The notes: generated from the letters alone by a model not told the origin. Shown: positions 1 to 8,866, numbered from the stretch's first letter. The stretch is 64,000 bases of DNA from Methylovirgula sp. (GCF_037200945.1 NZ_JBBCGP010000001.1:2478501-2542500), one strand, 5' to 3'. Made by a program: numbers and translations.

Positions 1-1
1 C

Positions 2-508
2 GTGGCTGAAACGCGACAGGCGCCGCGTGCCGACATTCCAAAATCCTGGGCCGATGCGCCGATCGAGTTTTGGAACGTCGCCGCCGAGAGCGCAATCTTT
101 GACGCCGCAATCGTTCAGGACGGTATCCTCCAGCGCGGATTTCGCTCCGTGTCGCATTTACTCGATCGGCTTTCGTATCGCCTAGAGCGCGAGCATGTCG
201 GACTGCGTCTTTATATCATCGGGACGGAGCCGTTCATCTGGGATGTCGTGAAGCTGGCGCGCAGCTTCGGCATGGATAGCGACGAATATCATGTCACCCA
301 TGAAGGCTCCGAAGAACGGCGCGTCTATTGCGTCCATTGCCGCACCATGACGCAAAATGTAAGGACGAACATCGCGACCTGCGCGGGCTGCGGCGCGCAT
401 TTGCAGGTGCGCGATCATTTTTCGAGACGCCTCGCGGCCTTCATCGGCGTGCAGATCGATGCCGAAGTTCCAGGTGATATTCCGCCGATTGAGGAGGCTT
501 TTCCATGA
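2..508 (+). CDS. Dimethylamine monooxygenase subunit, DmmA-family small subunit
   Basis: This 168-residue protein matches my memory of the small DmmA-family subunit that accompanies haem-dependent oxidative N-demethylases. Its C-terminal half has four cysteines, Cys110/Cys113 and Cys127/Cys130 (CX2C-X13-CX2C), which suggests a zinc-ribbon or small metal site, followed by the characteristic VRDHFSRRLAAF stretch. The enzyme complex oxidises dimethylamine to methylamine and formaldehyde. The stop codon overlaps the next ATG (ATGA at 505-508), so the two are translationally coupled. The GTG start lies one base from the window edge, so a longer N-terminus cannot be excluded. Subunit letters differ between papers and databases, so no symbol is given. 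Confidence 0.75.
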   Translation: MAETRQAPRADIPKSWADAPIEFWNVAAESAIFDAAIVQDGILQRGFRSVSHLLDRLSYRLEREHVGLRLYIIGTEPFIWDVVKLARSFGMDSDEYHVTHEGSEERRVYCVHCRTMTQNVRTNIATCAGCGAHLQVRDHFSRRLAAFIGVQIDAEVPGDIPPIEEAFP

Positions 509-1455
509 AAGCCGCAAAGCTTCATCTGCGCGTGCGTGCAGCCGAGACGATCGCGCCATCACTGAAGAGCTTCACCCTAGAAGCGGCAGACGAGAGCGAG
601 CTTCCTGCGACCGGACCCGGCTCGCATCTTCGGCTGGCGTTGAAAAACGGCTCGCACGGTTGGCGCAACGCGTATTCGATCGCCGCCGCATCGCCGGATC
701 GTCGCGAATATCGCATCATCGTGCGCCGTGCCGCCTATTCTCGCGGCGGCTCAGCCTTCCTTCATGAAGCCGTGCAGCCAGGCCACCTTATAGAAGCGGA
801 GTTTCCCGGCAATCTCTTCCCTATGGTGCAGATCGCGCGCAAGCACCTGCTCGTCAGCGGTGGTATCGGGATTACGCCGTTCCTGTCGTACCTCGGTCAC
901 CTCAAGGCCCTCGGTACGCCGTTTGAATTGCACCATTTCTGTCGCGCCGAGGAAGTCGCGATTTTCGAGAATCTGCTCGGGGAATACGATTCCTCGCGCA
1001 TTTTCATTCATCCGGAGGCGACGCAATTCGATCTTGTCGAGACGTTGCGGACGCAACCTCTGGGGGCGCATCTTTACGTCTGCGGGCCAGCGGAACTCAT
1101 GGATCTCATTATCGCGACCGCCCGAGCCCATGGCTGGCCGGCCTCAAAATATCATTCCGAATCGTTCGGTGGCGTGCATGCCGGCGGTGCGCCCTTCGTC
1201 GCAATTCTCCAACGCGCTGGCGTGGAGGTCCGCGTCGGTGAAGATCAGACGTTGCTTGAAGCGCTTGAAGCGGCGGGTCTTGAACCATCGTGCCTTTGTC
1301 GCGGCGGCGCCTGCGGCGAATGCCGGACCGAAGTCATTGAGGGTGTTCCCGAACATCGCGATCATTACCTTGATGCCAACGAACGCGCCACCAACCGCGC
1401 GATAATGATTTGCGTCTCACGTGCGATGGGCGATCGCATCGTTCTCGATCTTTGA
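505..1455 (+). CDS. PDR/VanB-family oxidoreductase (reductase subunit of the amine N-demethylase)
   Basis: The 316-residue protein has the phthalate dioxygenase reductase layout: an FMN-binding barrel (NAYSIA near residues 55-60), an NAD(P)-binding domain (GGIGITP at 119-125, CGP at 193-195) and a C-terminal plant-type 2Fe-2S ferredoxin domain with Cys265, Cys270, Cys273 and Cys303. It passes electrons from NAD(P)H to a partner oxygenase. It overlaps the upstream gene by four bases, and the haem subunit follows 13 bases downstream, so the likely partner is the haem N-demethylase, in line with known dimethylamine monooxygenase operons. The assignment to dimethylamine rather than another secondary amine is by context. 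Confidence 0.85.
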   Translation: MKAAKLHLRVRAAETIAPSLKSFTLEAADESELPATGPGSHLRLALKNGSHGWRNAYSIAAASPDRREYRIIVRRAAYSRGGSAFLHEAVQPGHLIEAEFPGNLFPMVQIARKHLLVSGGIGITPFLSYLGHLKALGTPFELHHFCRAEEVAIFENLLGEYDSSRIFIHPEATQFDLVETLRTQPLGAHLYVCGPAELMDLIIATARAHGWPASKYHSESFGGVHAGGAPFVAILQRAGVEVRVGEDQTLLEALEAAGLEPSCLCRGGACGECRTEVIEGVPEHRDHYLDANERATNRAIMICVSRAMGDRIVLDL

Positions 1456-1468
1456 ACAGGAGCCGGCG

Positions 1469-2524
1469 ATGACCATTGCCTTCAAGGCGGCCGAGACGTT
1501 TCGCGACGACTTCAGCTATCGCAACAGCGACGCCGCCATTCTGCGCTTCCCGTTTCCGTTCCCGGAAGACAAATACATGTATTCCGTGAACATCGAACCG
1601 CATGTCGCGGGCGGTGCTTCGCCGGTCTACGACCATGCGTTTGATGTCGATGAGCATTACATTGCCGAGTGTCGCGAGCGCGCACTGGTCCTCGCGCAAG
1701 ATCCCGGCCGCTGCAAAGTGCTGTCGCATATGATGACAGCACAATGGGATGCGCTCGAACTCATCATGGAGAGCTTCGCCCGCGACTACCCTGAGTATTT
1801 CTCGCTCGCCAAGAATGGCGCCGTCTGGACCTGGAAGAACCGCCCGCTCGGGATCGCGCAGACCTTTACCTTCGGCGATGCCTCGACGCTGCCCTATGAG
1901 CCCTTCGAATATATTACGCGCCAGGCGCAGGGGGATTTCACCCTGCAAGATCAGCGCGACAATAATCTCTTCGTCGACGGCGGCATGGTGACGACGCAAG
2001 CGGACTGGTCGCTCGAATTCGACGTCGGTATGGCTTTCCACGAATGGCATGCGCCGGTGCCGCTGGCGCATCAGATCGGAATCTTCGACCGCGCGCTGAA
2101 ATTTTTGCTGCGCCTGCAGCAGGGGCAGCCGGTGCGGCGGCTGAATTGGACGATGACGGTCAACTCGCGTCTCGACACAAGCCCGGAGAACTACCCGCTC
2201 TGGGGGCCGGATCGCCTGACCGTTTCGCCTGAGAATGTCGCCGAAAAGGTGAATTTGCGCGTTGAGCTGCAGACGTTGTTTCGGCTGCCGCGCTCGAATG
2301 CGATTCTTTTTGGCATTCGCTGCTATTTGGCGAATATCGAGGAGCTTGGACGCGTGGTGAAATGGCGTAAACGCCTGCATCGCGTGCTGCGCGATCTCCC
2401 GCCCGAGATCGAAACCTACAAAGGGTTGACGCGCTACCGGCAGATGGCCGTCGATTATCTCGCGCCATTTGATGACGGCGAGCCGCTTTCGAAGGGAAGC
2501 CAGGCCGACCAGAACGTGCTTTGA
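1469..2524 (+). CDS. Haem-dependent oxidative N-demethylase family protein (DUF3445)
   Basis: The 351-residue protein belongs to the DUF3445 family, whose characterised members are PAS-fold haem enzymes that oxidatively demethylate secondary amines such as dimethylamine. The N-terminus (after MTIAFKAAETF) with the stretch LRFPFPFPEDKYMYSVNIEP and the central LFVDGGMVTTQADWSLEFDVG segment are typical of the family as I recall it. The ATG at 1469 is preferred over an in-frame ATG at 1421 because the latter lies inside the upstream gene, while ACAGGAG sits six bases ahead of 1469. It closes the three-gene unit with the reductase and the small subunit. Substrate is inferred. Confidence 0.85.
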   Translation: MTIAFKAAETFRDDFSYRNSDAAILRFPFPFPEDKYMYSVNIEPHVAGGASPVYDHAFDVDEHYIAECRERALVLAQDPGRCKVLSHMMTAQWDALELIMESFARDYPEYFSLAKNGAVWTWKNRPLGIAQTFTFGDASTLPYEPFEYITRQAQGDFTLQDQRDNNLFVDGGMVTTQADWSLEFDVGMAFHEWHAPVPLAHQIGIFDRALKFLLRLQQGQPVRRLNWTMTVNSRLDTSPENYPLWGPDRLTVSPENVAEKVNLRVELQTLFRLPRSNAILFGIRCYLANIEELGRVVKWRKRLHRVLRDLPPEIETYKGLTRYRQMAVDYLAPFDDGEPLSKGSQADQNVL

Positions 2525-2751
2525 CGGCGCCGGTCACTTTCCTGCATCCCGGGCATCTTCCGCGATATCTGCGCAAGATGGGACTCATCGAGCGGTTTCA
2601 TCTGGGCGGCTTCAAGGCCGTGGCCGGCATTTTCTCGTCGTCGCATTCAGCGGTGCGCGATGCCTGCGCAACGGCTGCCCCGGCCGATCATTGTCTTCCC
2701 ACTTTTAGCGCTGACTGCCGCGTAGTTCCGCAAAGGGGGCTTAATTTTTAA
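2521..2751 (+). other. Possible small ORF after the N-demethylase gene
   Basis: A 76-codon frame begins at a TTG that overlaps the TGA of the haem subunit gene (TTGA). The first 45 residues (for example LPRYLRKMGLIERFHLGGFK) look protein-like, but the remainder becomes cysteine-rich and unconvincing. I do not recognise it. It could be a short coupled gene or the remnant of a further subunit gene cut short. The rest of the 2525-2966 gap is AT-rich and holds the promoter described separately. Confidence 0.2.
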
Positions 2752-2828
2752 GCACTTTATTTTCCTGCAAAGAAATTATGTCTTTTAACGGCATAAGTAA
2801 AATCAATGGCTTAACTAAATGCGCGTGT

Positions 2829-2844
2829 TGGCACGTATCCTGCT
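2829..2844 (+). promoter_or_regulatory. Sigma-54 (-24/-12) promoter upstream of the APC permease
   Basis: TGGCAC at 2829-2834 is followed after five bases by CTGCT at 2840-2844. GG at 2830-2831 and GC at 2842-2843 are separated by exactly ten bases, which matches the RpoN consensus (TGGCAC-N5-TTGCW) with one mismatch. The site lies about 120 bases ahead of the permease ATG, just downstream of an AT-rich tract (about 2745-2820) that could bind IHF or an activator. Confidence 0.6.
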
Positions 2845-2966
2845 GCACCGCATTATCTTGATCGCGGAGCGGACGGGGTGCGCGCAACACGGATCCGGTT
2901 TCCTTCTACGCAACGCACCGTTTGCTGCGCACGATCGATCAGACCTTGAAGTACGGGAAGTGCGAA

Positions 2967-4394
2967 ATGGCTGAATTACGTCGAAACAACCTGACTCTCG
3001 TAGAGGCGGTAGGCCAATCGGTCTGCAGCCTTTCTCCAACCTTCACACCCGCGCTTGGCGTTGCCGTGGTTGGCGGCATGGCCGGCGCAAACTCGTGGCT
3101 GGTTTACCTGCTCGCCACGATCAGCGTTACCATCGTCGGTATTAACATCGGCAAGCTTGCCAAGCGCATCCCCGCGGCAGGCTCGTTCTTCCTCTACGTG
3201 TCGCGTACGCTTGGGCCGTCCTGGGGCTTGCTCTCAGGCTGGGCGATGCTCGTTGCCTATCTCTTCACGGCAGTCGCCTTGACGGTTGCGACATCGATCT
3301 TCTTCAAAGATTTCTTTGGCGCGATCGGTTTCAAAACCCTGCCGCCAGACTGGTTGATCTATATCGCCGTCTCGGCGCTGATCTTTGTTCTTGCTTACAG
3401 AGATGTGAAGCTCTCGACGCGATTCGGTCTCACCCTGGAGGCGCTTTCCGTCCTGGCGATCATCGTCGTCTGTTTCCTCATTTGGAAGTCGTTCGGTTTC
3501 AAGATCGACGCTCCGCAGGTGCATCTCCAGGGCGCTTCTTTCGGATCGATCGCGCCTGCAATCGTGTTCGCGATCTTTTCCTGGGTCGGGTTTGAAAGCG
3601 CAGCCACGCTCTCGAAGGAAATTAAGAACCCTGAAGTTGTTGTCCCACAGGCTATCGTGGCAACGGCCATCGCGGTCGGCATTTTCTTCATCGCCACGAC
3701 TTATTTTGTCGTGTTGGGCTTCCATGACGATGCGACGAAATTGGGCGCGAGCGCGGCGCCGTTCTCAGATGTCGCCGCAGCTTCCAAGCTCGGGACTTTC
3801 GTGACCACGTTCATCTATTTTGCCGCAATGATCAGCTGCTTTGCATGTTCGCTTGGTCAGCTGACCGCGTTTGCGCGCATGTTGTTCTCGCTTGGACGGT
3901 ATGAATTCGTTCACCGTTCGATGGGCACTGTCCACGACAAGCATGCCTCGCCGCACATTGCCCTTGCCGTCGGCACGGCTTTGAACGCGGTATTGTGCAT
4001 CGCTTTCATGAGCGCTGGTGAAACGAACCTGGTGGGTTACTTCGGCACCATCGCGACGTTCGGGTTTATCTTTGTCTATCTCCTGTGTTCAATCGCGGCG
4101 CCGATTCTGCTTTACCGCGACGGTACACTGACCGCGGGCACCGTTATCCTTGGTGTCCTCGGTGTGATTGCGATGGCGGGCGCGTTCTTTGGGAGCGTCT
4201 ATCCAGTGCCTGCAGCTCCATACAATTACTTTCCGTATGGCTTCCTGGTTTATATGCTTCTCGGCGTCGCCTGGTTCTTTATCCTGAAGGTGCGTGCGCC
4301 CAAGGTCTTGCTTGGCATCGAGCATGACATGGAATCCATGGCCACGGCGGAAACCTTTGGGAAGATGGAAGCAGTGGGTAGCGGAGCCGAATAA
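2967..4394 (+). CDS. APC-family amino acid/amine permease
   Basis: The 475-residue protein is a polytopic inner-membrane transporter of the amino acid-polyamine-organocation superfamily, with about 12 hydrophobic segments and the family's N-terminal pattern (LTLVEAVGQSVCSLSPTF, then small-residue-rich GVAVVGGMAGANSW). The ATG at 2967 follows a GGGAAG ribosome site; an upstream TTG at 2922 adds only 15 residues. It lies downstream of the N-demethylase genes on the same strand but has its own sigma-54-like promoter. It may import an amine or amino acid used as a nitrogen source. Substrate cannot be read from sequence. Confidence 0.8.
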   Translation: MAELRRNNLTLVEAVGQSVCSLSPTFTPALGVAVVGGMAGANSWLVYLLATISVTIVGINIGKLAKRIPAAGSFFLYVSRTLGPSWGLLSGWAMLVAYLFTAVALTVATSIFFKDFFGAIGFKTLPPDWLIYIAVSALIFVLAYRDVKLSTRFGLTLEALSVLAIIVVCFLIWKSFGFKIDAPQVHLQGASFGSIAPAIVFAIFSWVGFESAATLSKEIKNPEVVVPQAIVATAIAVGIFFIATTYFVVLGFHDDATKLGASAAPFSDVAAASKLGTFVTTFIYFAAMISCFACSLGQLTAFARMLFSLGRYEFVHRSMGTVHDKHASPHIALAVGTALNAVLCIAFMSAGETNLVGYFGTIATFGFIFVYLLCSIAAPILLYRDGTLTAGTVILGVLGVIAMAGAFFGSVYPVPAAPYNYFPYGFLVYMLLGVAWFFILKVRAPKVLLGIEHDMESMATAETFGKMEAVGSGAE

Positions 4395-4435
4395 GCCGCA
4401 AGGCCGAACGACGGAAGTGCTTCTCGTTGAAACAA

Positions 4436-4463
4436 CGCCCCGGGGGATGCATCTCCCGGGGCG
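4436..4463 (+). terminator. Hairpin terminator after the permease
   Basis: CGCCCCGGGGGAT and ATCTCCCGGGGCG form a 13-bp stem with one G-T wobble and a two-base loop. A moderately T-rich stretch (CATCTGTTATTT) follows. It lies about 40 bases after the permease stop. Confidence 0.55.
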
Positions 4464-4670
4464 CATCTGTTATTTCGCGATGCTGCTGTCTGATCCGGCG
4501 AGTTCTGGGTTACGGCGTCGCGCAATGATCGTTGGGCAGCGTCACGCGGCCGTCGCGATCGCCCCGAAACCGCTTTGCAATTTATACCGGTACGCGTGCG
4601 GATTCGCTGATGCGGACACCGCAAAGAGCACGCTGAAATGCATGGGCTGCTGTTGCTGAGCCGGAATAGG

Positions 4671-4692
4671 GCAAGAAAAAGCTCGACAACTA
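4671..4692 (+). repeat. Left copy of 22-bp direct repeat flanking the IS5 element
   Basis: The sequence starting GCAAGAAAAAGCTCGACAAC is identical to 5540-5561 on the far side of the IS5 element. Removing the element and one TA gives two tandem copies with a 23-bp period, so the insertion lies exactly at the junction of a tandem duplication. Confidence 0.85.
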
Positions 4693-5536
4693 GGCTCAGG
4701 ACCCATTAAATTGTTGCGTGAGGGTTAGCGGATTGATTCAATGGGGATGTCGGGAGGCATCGCCATGGCTGATTTGTTGTTGCTGTCGGAGGCGCAGATG
4801 CGCCGGATCGAACCGTATTTTCCATTGTCGCACGGGATTGCGAGGGTTGACGATCGGCGGGTGATCAGTGGCATCGTCTTCGTCATCAGAAACGGTCTGC
4901 GCTGGCGCGATGCGCCGCCCGGCTATGGTCCGCACAAGACGATCTACAATCGGTTTGTGCGTTGGAGCCGCCTCGGCGTGTTCAACAAGATCTTCGCCGA
5001 ACTGGCACGCAAGGCCGGCAAGCCATCTCGTCTGATGATCGATGCGACGCATCTGAAAGCGCATCGCACCGCCGCCAGCCTTTTAAAAAAGGGTCTGTTT
5101 CCCGACGTATCGGCCGCACGAAGGGCGGCCTGAACTCCAAGCTGCACGCCGTATGCGATGGTCAGGGGCGCCCCGTCATCATGCTGCTCAGCGAAGGCCA
5201 GATGAGCGATTATAGGGGCGCGGCCCTGATGATCGATGCTCTACCGTCCGCGAAGCAGTTGCTCGCTGACAAGGGCTATGATGCCGACTGGTTTCGCCGG
5301 GCTCTTACCGAACGCGGCATCGCGGCCTGCATCCCATCGAAGTCAAACCGAAAAAAGCCGATCGAACATGACCGCGAGCTCTATCGTCAACGGCACAAGA
5401 TCGAGAACATGTTCGGCAGGCTCAAGGACTGGCGACGCATCCACACCCGATACGACCGATGCGCCCATACATTCATGTCTGCCATCTGTATCGCAGCCGC
5501 CGTCATCTTCTGGCTCTAATCAATGAGTCCTGACCC
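4693..5536 (+). mobile_element. IS5-family insertion sequence (844 bp)
   Basis: The element is bounded by imperfect inverted repeats: GGCTCAGGACCCATTAAATT at the left, and at the right the reverse complement of GGGTCAGGACTCATTGATTA. A TA duplication flanks it (4691-4692 and 5537-5538). It contains one transposase split over two frames, as in the IS427-type branch of the IS5 family. Size, ends and two-frame layout fit a complete, possibly active copy. Confidence 0.85.
4765..5519 (+). CDS. IS5-family transposase, made by -1 frameshifting
   Basis: Frame A (4765-5133) holds the N-terminal insertion-site recognition part (MADLLLLSEAQMRRIEPYF) and the first catalytic Asp in SRLMIDATHLKAH. Frame B (to 5519) continues with RRIGRTKGGLNSKLHAVCDG, the second Asp in LLADKGYDADWF, and the Glu-containing RHKIENMFGRLKDWRR motif. 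The frames join at A-AAA-AAG (5085-5091), a canonical -1 slippery heptamer. The resulting fusion KKGSVSRRIGRTKGG reads like known IS427-type transposases, so this is programmed frameshifting and not damage. The ATG at 4765 has GGAGG eight bases upstream. Confidence 0.85.
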
Positions 5537-5539
5537 TAA

Positions 5540-5561
5540 GCAAGAAAAAGCTCGACAACTA
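5540..5561 (+). repeat. Right copy of 22-bp direct repeat
   Basis: Identical to 4671-4692. Its last two bases (TA, 5560-5561) also form the left TA target duplication of the adjoining IS630 element, so this short sequence has received two independent insertions. Confidence 0.85.
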
Positions 5562-6728
5562 ATACCAGCGGCCCGAGGGGATGACTCGGGTGGGGATTCC
5601 CAAGGGTGCGAAATTCTGATTCGATCGGCGACGGTGGAATTGGAGGCGTGTGATGGCTGGGATTGCAGTGACTCGTCTGGATTTGTCAGCGTCTGAGCTG
5701 CGGCAGGCGTCAGCGCGATCGAAGAACGCGGCGGCCGCACGGCGGATGCTGGCGCTGGCGCTGGTGATGGAAGGGGCGGATCGAACGACAGCAGCGCGCA
5801 ATTGTGGGATGGATCGGCAGACGCTGCGCGATTGGGTTCATCGGTATAATTCGGACGGACTTGCCGGCCTGGAAAACAAGATCCCGCCGGGCCGCTCATC
5901 GAGGCTGACGGCTGAGCAGAAGCAAGGCTTGATCGCGTTGGTGGAGGCGGGTCCGCAGGCCGGCAAAGACAAAGTCGTGCGGTGGCGGCGCGCTGATTTG
6001 CGGGATCGGCTTAAGCAGGATTTCGGGCTCGTCTTGCACGAACGCACGGTTGGAAAGCTTCTCGACGCACTTGGCTATCGCCGGCTTTCGGTACGTCCAT
6101 TCAACCCCAAGGCGGACCCGGCCGCGCAGGAGGTTTTTAAAAAGAGTTCGCAGCCAATGTAGCCGCGGCTTTACCCGAACACGCGCGCGGTAAGCCGATC
6201 GAGATCTGGATGCAGGACGAAGCGCGGGTCGGACAACAAGGCACACTGACGCGGGTCTGGGCAAAGCGCGGCAGCCGTCCGCCTGCACCACGCGATCAGC
6301 GCAGGATCTGGGCCTATATCCTGGGTGCGGCGTGTCCGGCGAAGCGAGAGGCGGTGGGCGTGGTGCTGCCCTTTCTCAACGCTCGGTCTGTCTCGGTCCA
6401 CCTCGATCTTATTGGTCGCAAAGTTGCGGACGACGCCCACGCGGTCCTGGTTCTCGACGGGGCCGGATTTCACATCGCAAAAGATTTGAATGTTCCGGCA
6501 AATATGACGCTGATGAAGCTTCCAGCCTATTCGCCCGAATTGAACCCGATTGAAAATGTCTGGGAATATCTGCGCGGCAACAAGCTTTCGAATACGGTGT
6601 ACGAAACCTACGACGAGAGCGTATCTACGTGCTGCGACGCCTGGAACTTCTTTGCCAACGATCACGAACGGGTGGCCTCGATAACCACCCGGTCATGGGC
6701 AACGGTCAAAACCTAGGGCCGTTGGTAT
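5562..6728 (+). mobile_element. IS630-family insertion sequence (1167 bp)
   Basis: The ends are inverted repeats: ATACCAGCGGCCCGAGG at the left matches the reverse complement of the right end, ATACCAACGGCCCTAGG, at 15 of 17 positions. TA dinucleotides at 5560-5561 and 6729-6730 are the target duplication expected for IS630/Tc1-type elements. It carries one two-frame transposase. Confidence 0.85.
5653..6716 (+). CDS. IS630-family transposase in two frames
   Basis: Frame A (5653-6162) encodes a helix-turn-helix (ARNCGMDRQTLRDWVHRYN) and linker region. Frame B (to 6716) carries the DDE catalytic domain: Asp in IEIWMQDEARVGQQG, Asp in VLVLDGAGFHIA, and Glu in SPELNPIENVWEYLRGN. The switch is a -1 shift at a T5A5G run (6134-6144), giving the continuous reading AAQEVFKKEFAANVAAALPEH. 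The run is not a perfect slippery heptamer, so ribosomal or transcriptional slippage, or simple mutation, are all possible. The ATG at 5653 has GGAGG six bases upstream. Confidence 0.8.
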
Positions 6729-6972
6729 TACAGCGAGCTAGGATGGAGCGCTGGTTATCAGAGGATGGTTGCCGCGGGCCCCTCTACCGGGCACTGGCGC
6801 GGCCGAGCGGCTATGGCCGCTGGGCTGAAAGCGACAGCCGCAAACATCGGCTCCAAGCCCACGCAACGCGATATCGCTGTTGACACAAATCTAGTCTGAT
6901 TTTTGCGGCGATCTTGGCCTGAGACGGCTGCGGGAATGACGCAAGAAGTTAATGTAATTCAAGCGGTTATGA
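6729..6972. other. Spacer between the IS630 element and tRNA-Thr
   Basis: No recognisable gene. If both insertion sequences are removed, the frame GKKKLDN (before the IS5 element) runs on into about 56 further codons here and stops at TGA near 6896-6898. An in-frame TAG lies directly before that stretch, and I recognise no family, so evidence for a disrupted gene is weak. Confidence 0.3.
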
Positions 6973-7047
<75 letters not shown>

Positions 7048-7133
7048 TTATTGCCGACGGTCAGGCGCTGACGGTCGAGGCGCGGGCTATGTCGCATAGG
7101 CGACGTCGATAGGCAAGATGCTCACAAGACGGC

Positions 7134-8021
7134 TCAAGGGGTGCCCTTGGCTGCCGCCCGGCGGCGGTCAAGTTCGACATTGAGGGCGGCTCCGGTCAGG
7201 ACGATCAAAACCGAGACCCAGATCCAGGTCATGAAACCGATGACAGCGCCCAACGAACCATAGACGCGGTCGTAGCTGTCGAAGGCCGCGACATACCAGG
7301 AAAACAGGATCGAGGCGCCGAGCCAGGCGAAGGTCGCGAACACGCTGCCCCAGGTCAGCCAGCGCCATTTAGCGCCGGGCCGGCTTGGGCCGACCCGGTA
7401 GACGATGTCGAGACCAATCGTATCGATGACGAACAGAACCGGCCAGCGCAGCCAGTCCAGCAACCTGTCGGTTGAAGAATGGAAGCCGACGAAATTCCAG
7501 ACGACCGGGAGAACGACGACCCCGGCGAGCGCGACCACGACAAAGAAGACCGTCGCGAATGTCGTTGCCAGGGTTGTCCCGTAGAACCTCGGAAGACTGC
7601 GCTTCTCTGTCTCCCCATAGACGACGTTCAGCGCGTCAAACAATGCGCTCATGCCGGAGGCGGCGCTCCAGAGCGCCACAAAGAAGCTGGCAAAGAAGGT
7701 CAGGCTTTGGACGCCGTTGCCACGGCTCGCGACGCGCATGACCTGGTAGCGAATGAGGCCGATGACACTTTGCGGAAACACGTCCGTCAGCAGATTGAGA
7801 TGATTCGAGATCGTATGCGGATCGGCAAACATGCCGTAGAGCGAGACGATCGTTGCAATCGCGGGAAAAATCGCCATCAGGCCAAAAAAGGCGACACTGC
7901 CGGAATTCGCGATGAGCCGGTTGCGGCTGATCGAGAGGATGACATTCTGCACGAGATCGAGCCACGCTGGCTTGGCGCGCGACCAATGGCTTTTCTCGTC
8001 AATTGGTTCGGATTTATCCAT
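7134..8021 (-). CDS. YihY/BrkB-family inner-membrane protein
   Basis: The 295-residue protein has the family's features: an N-terminal region ending in NRLIANSGSVAFFGLMAIFPAI, about six transmembrane segments, the GVQSLTFFASFFVALWSAASG region, and the C-terminal YGSLGAVIGFMTWIWVSVLIVLTGAALN. Family members were once called ribonuclease BN in error; their true role is unknown, possibly transport. The ATG at 8021 is chosen; a TTG at 8045 would add eight residues. It is transcribed alone, towards the tRNA gene. Confidence 0.85.
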   Translation of the reverse strand: MDKSEPIDEKSHWSRAKPAWLDLVQNVILSISRNRLIANSGSVAFFGLMAIFPAIATIVSLYGMFADPHTISNHLNLLTDVFPQSVIGLIRYQVMRVASRGNGVQSLTFFASFFVALWSAASGMSALFDALNVVYGETEKRSLPRFYGTTLATTFATVFFVVVALAGVVVLPVVWNFVGFHSSTDRLLDWLRWPVLFVIDTIGLDIVYRVGPSRPGAKWRWLTWGSVFATFAWLGASILFSWYVAAFDSYDRVYGSLGAVIGFMTWIWVSVLIVLTGAALNVELDRRRAAAKGTP

Positions 8022-8239
8022 CGGGCGGTCGGGTGAAAGGATCAATCAATTAACAACGATCTGCGACGTCTGTCGTTCGGCTAGCGCATAGAATCACTTG
8101 GATTTTAGGCAACATTGCATAGGTCGTCGCGCTTTACCCTTTGGCGAGAAAAAACTTTTCGTCTCAAGACGGTAAGGAAACTTCTTGTTATCCTTCTACC
8201 TTCAAAATAGACCACACTGGTAAATGCTGAGCCGTCTGC

Positions 8240-8797
8240 ATGACCGACCCTATATTCAAAGATATCGACGCCCCCCATTTCGCTGCCCATGAGTCCACGG
8301 ATGAAATCGCCCGCAGTGCGGAGGCGATCGTCAATCCGGCGTCGGGCTTGGCGAACGATTATCTCAATCTGTTCAACGAAATCGTCATGCTCATCGAGCA
8401 ATTGCCGGTGATGCCGGAATTGATCGACGATATACTTAAATGGCGGCCGGTGACCTATCAGTCCTATTTCGCGAAATCGATTTTGCCGGGCCGCACGTCG
8501 GCGCTTGAGGCTTATGAAAACCTCGATCTTGCGTTCCGCCGCGATTTCGAGACAGTCGTCGCTGACCTCGACCGCCGCGCCGTTGGCTCCGTGGTCGCGA
8601 TCCGTCGGCAATATAAAAAGCAGGTCAACATCACGTCGCCGATGATGGCCGAAATCTGCGAACGCGCCGGAGCCGCTCTGCGCGAAGTGCTGCTCACCGC
8701 GAGCGATTTCGTTAATAACGGTCATCGCGCCGAACGCGAAAGCGAGCAGGAGCGCGCCGATCGGCTAATCTACGGCAACTTGCGCCGGGTTGGCTGA
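8240..8797 (+). CDS. Conserved hypothetical protein
   Basis: This 185-residue soluble protein has no signal peptide or membrane segment. It is rich in acidic and amphipathic helices and includes the stretch AIVNPASGLANDYLNLFNEI, which I believe is conserved among Hyphomicrobiales proteins of unknown function. Codon use matches its neighbours, it has an ATG start, and it stands alone between divergent yihY and the downstream Sua5 gene. I cannot assign a function. Confidence 0.7.
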   Translation: MTDPIFKDIDAPHFAAHESTDEIARSAEAIVNPASGLANDYLNLFNEIVMLIEQLPVMPELIDDILKWRPVTYQSYFAKSILPGRTSALEAYENLDLAFRRDFETVVADLDRRAVGSVVAIRRQYKKQVNITSPMMAEICERAGAALREVLLTASDFVNNGHRAERESEQERADRLIYGNLRRVG

Positions 8798-8866
8798 GCC
8801 GGCGCCCGTCCTTGACGTAATCCGGCAAATCTCTACCTCTCCGCCCGGCCGCAACCTCGCGGCCCG

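Noticed and set aside
1334..2380. A 348-codon frame antisense to the N-demethylase gene
   Set aside because: Lies wholly across a well-supported gene and has shadow composition (Arg/His-rich).
5085..5091. IS5 transposase as a broken pseudogene
   Set aside because: The frame change lies at a canonical A-AAA-AAG slippery site and gives a normal fusion sequence, so it is programmed.
7134..8021. Ribonuclease BN
   Set aside because: This is the membrane YihY/BrkB family, to which the name was applied by mistake; no nuclease motif is present.
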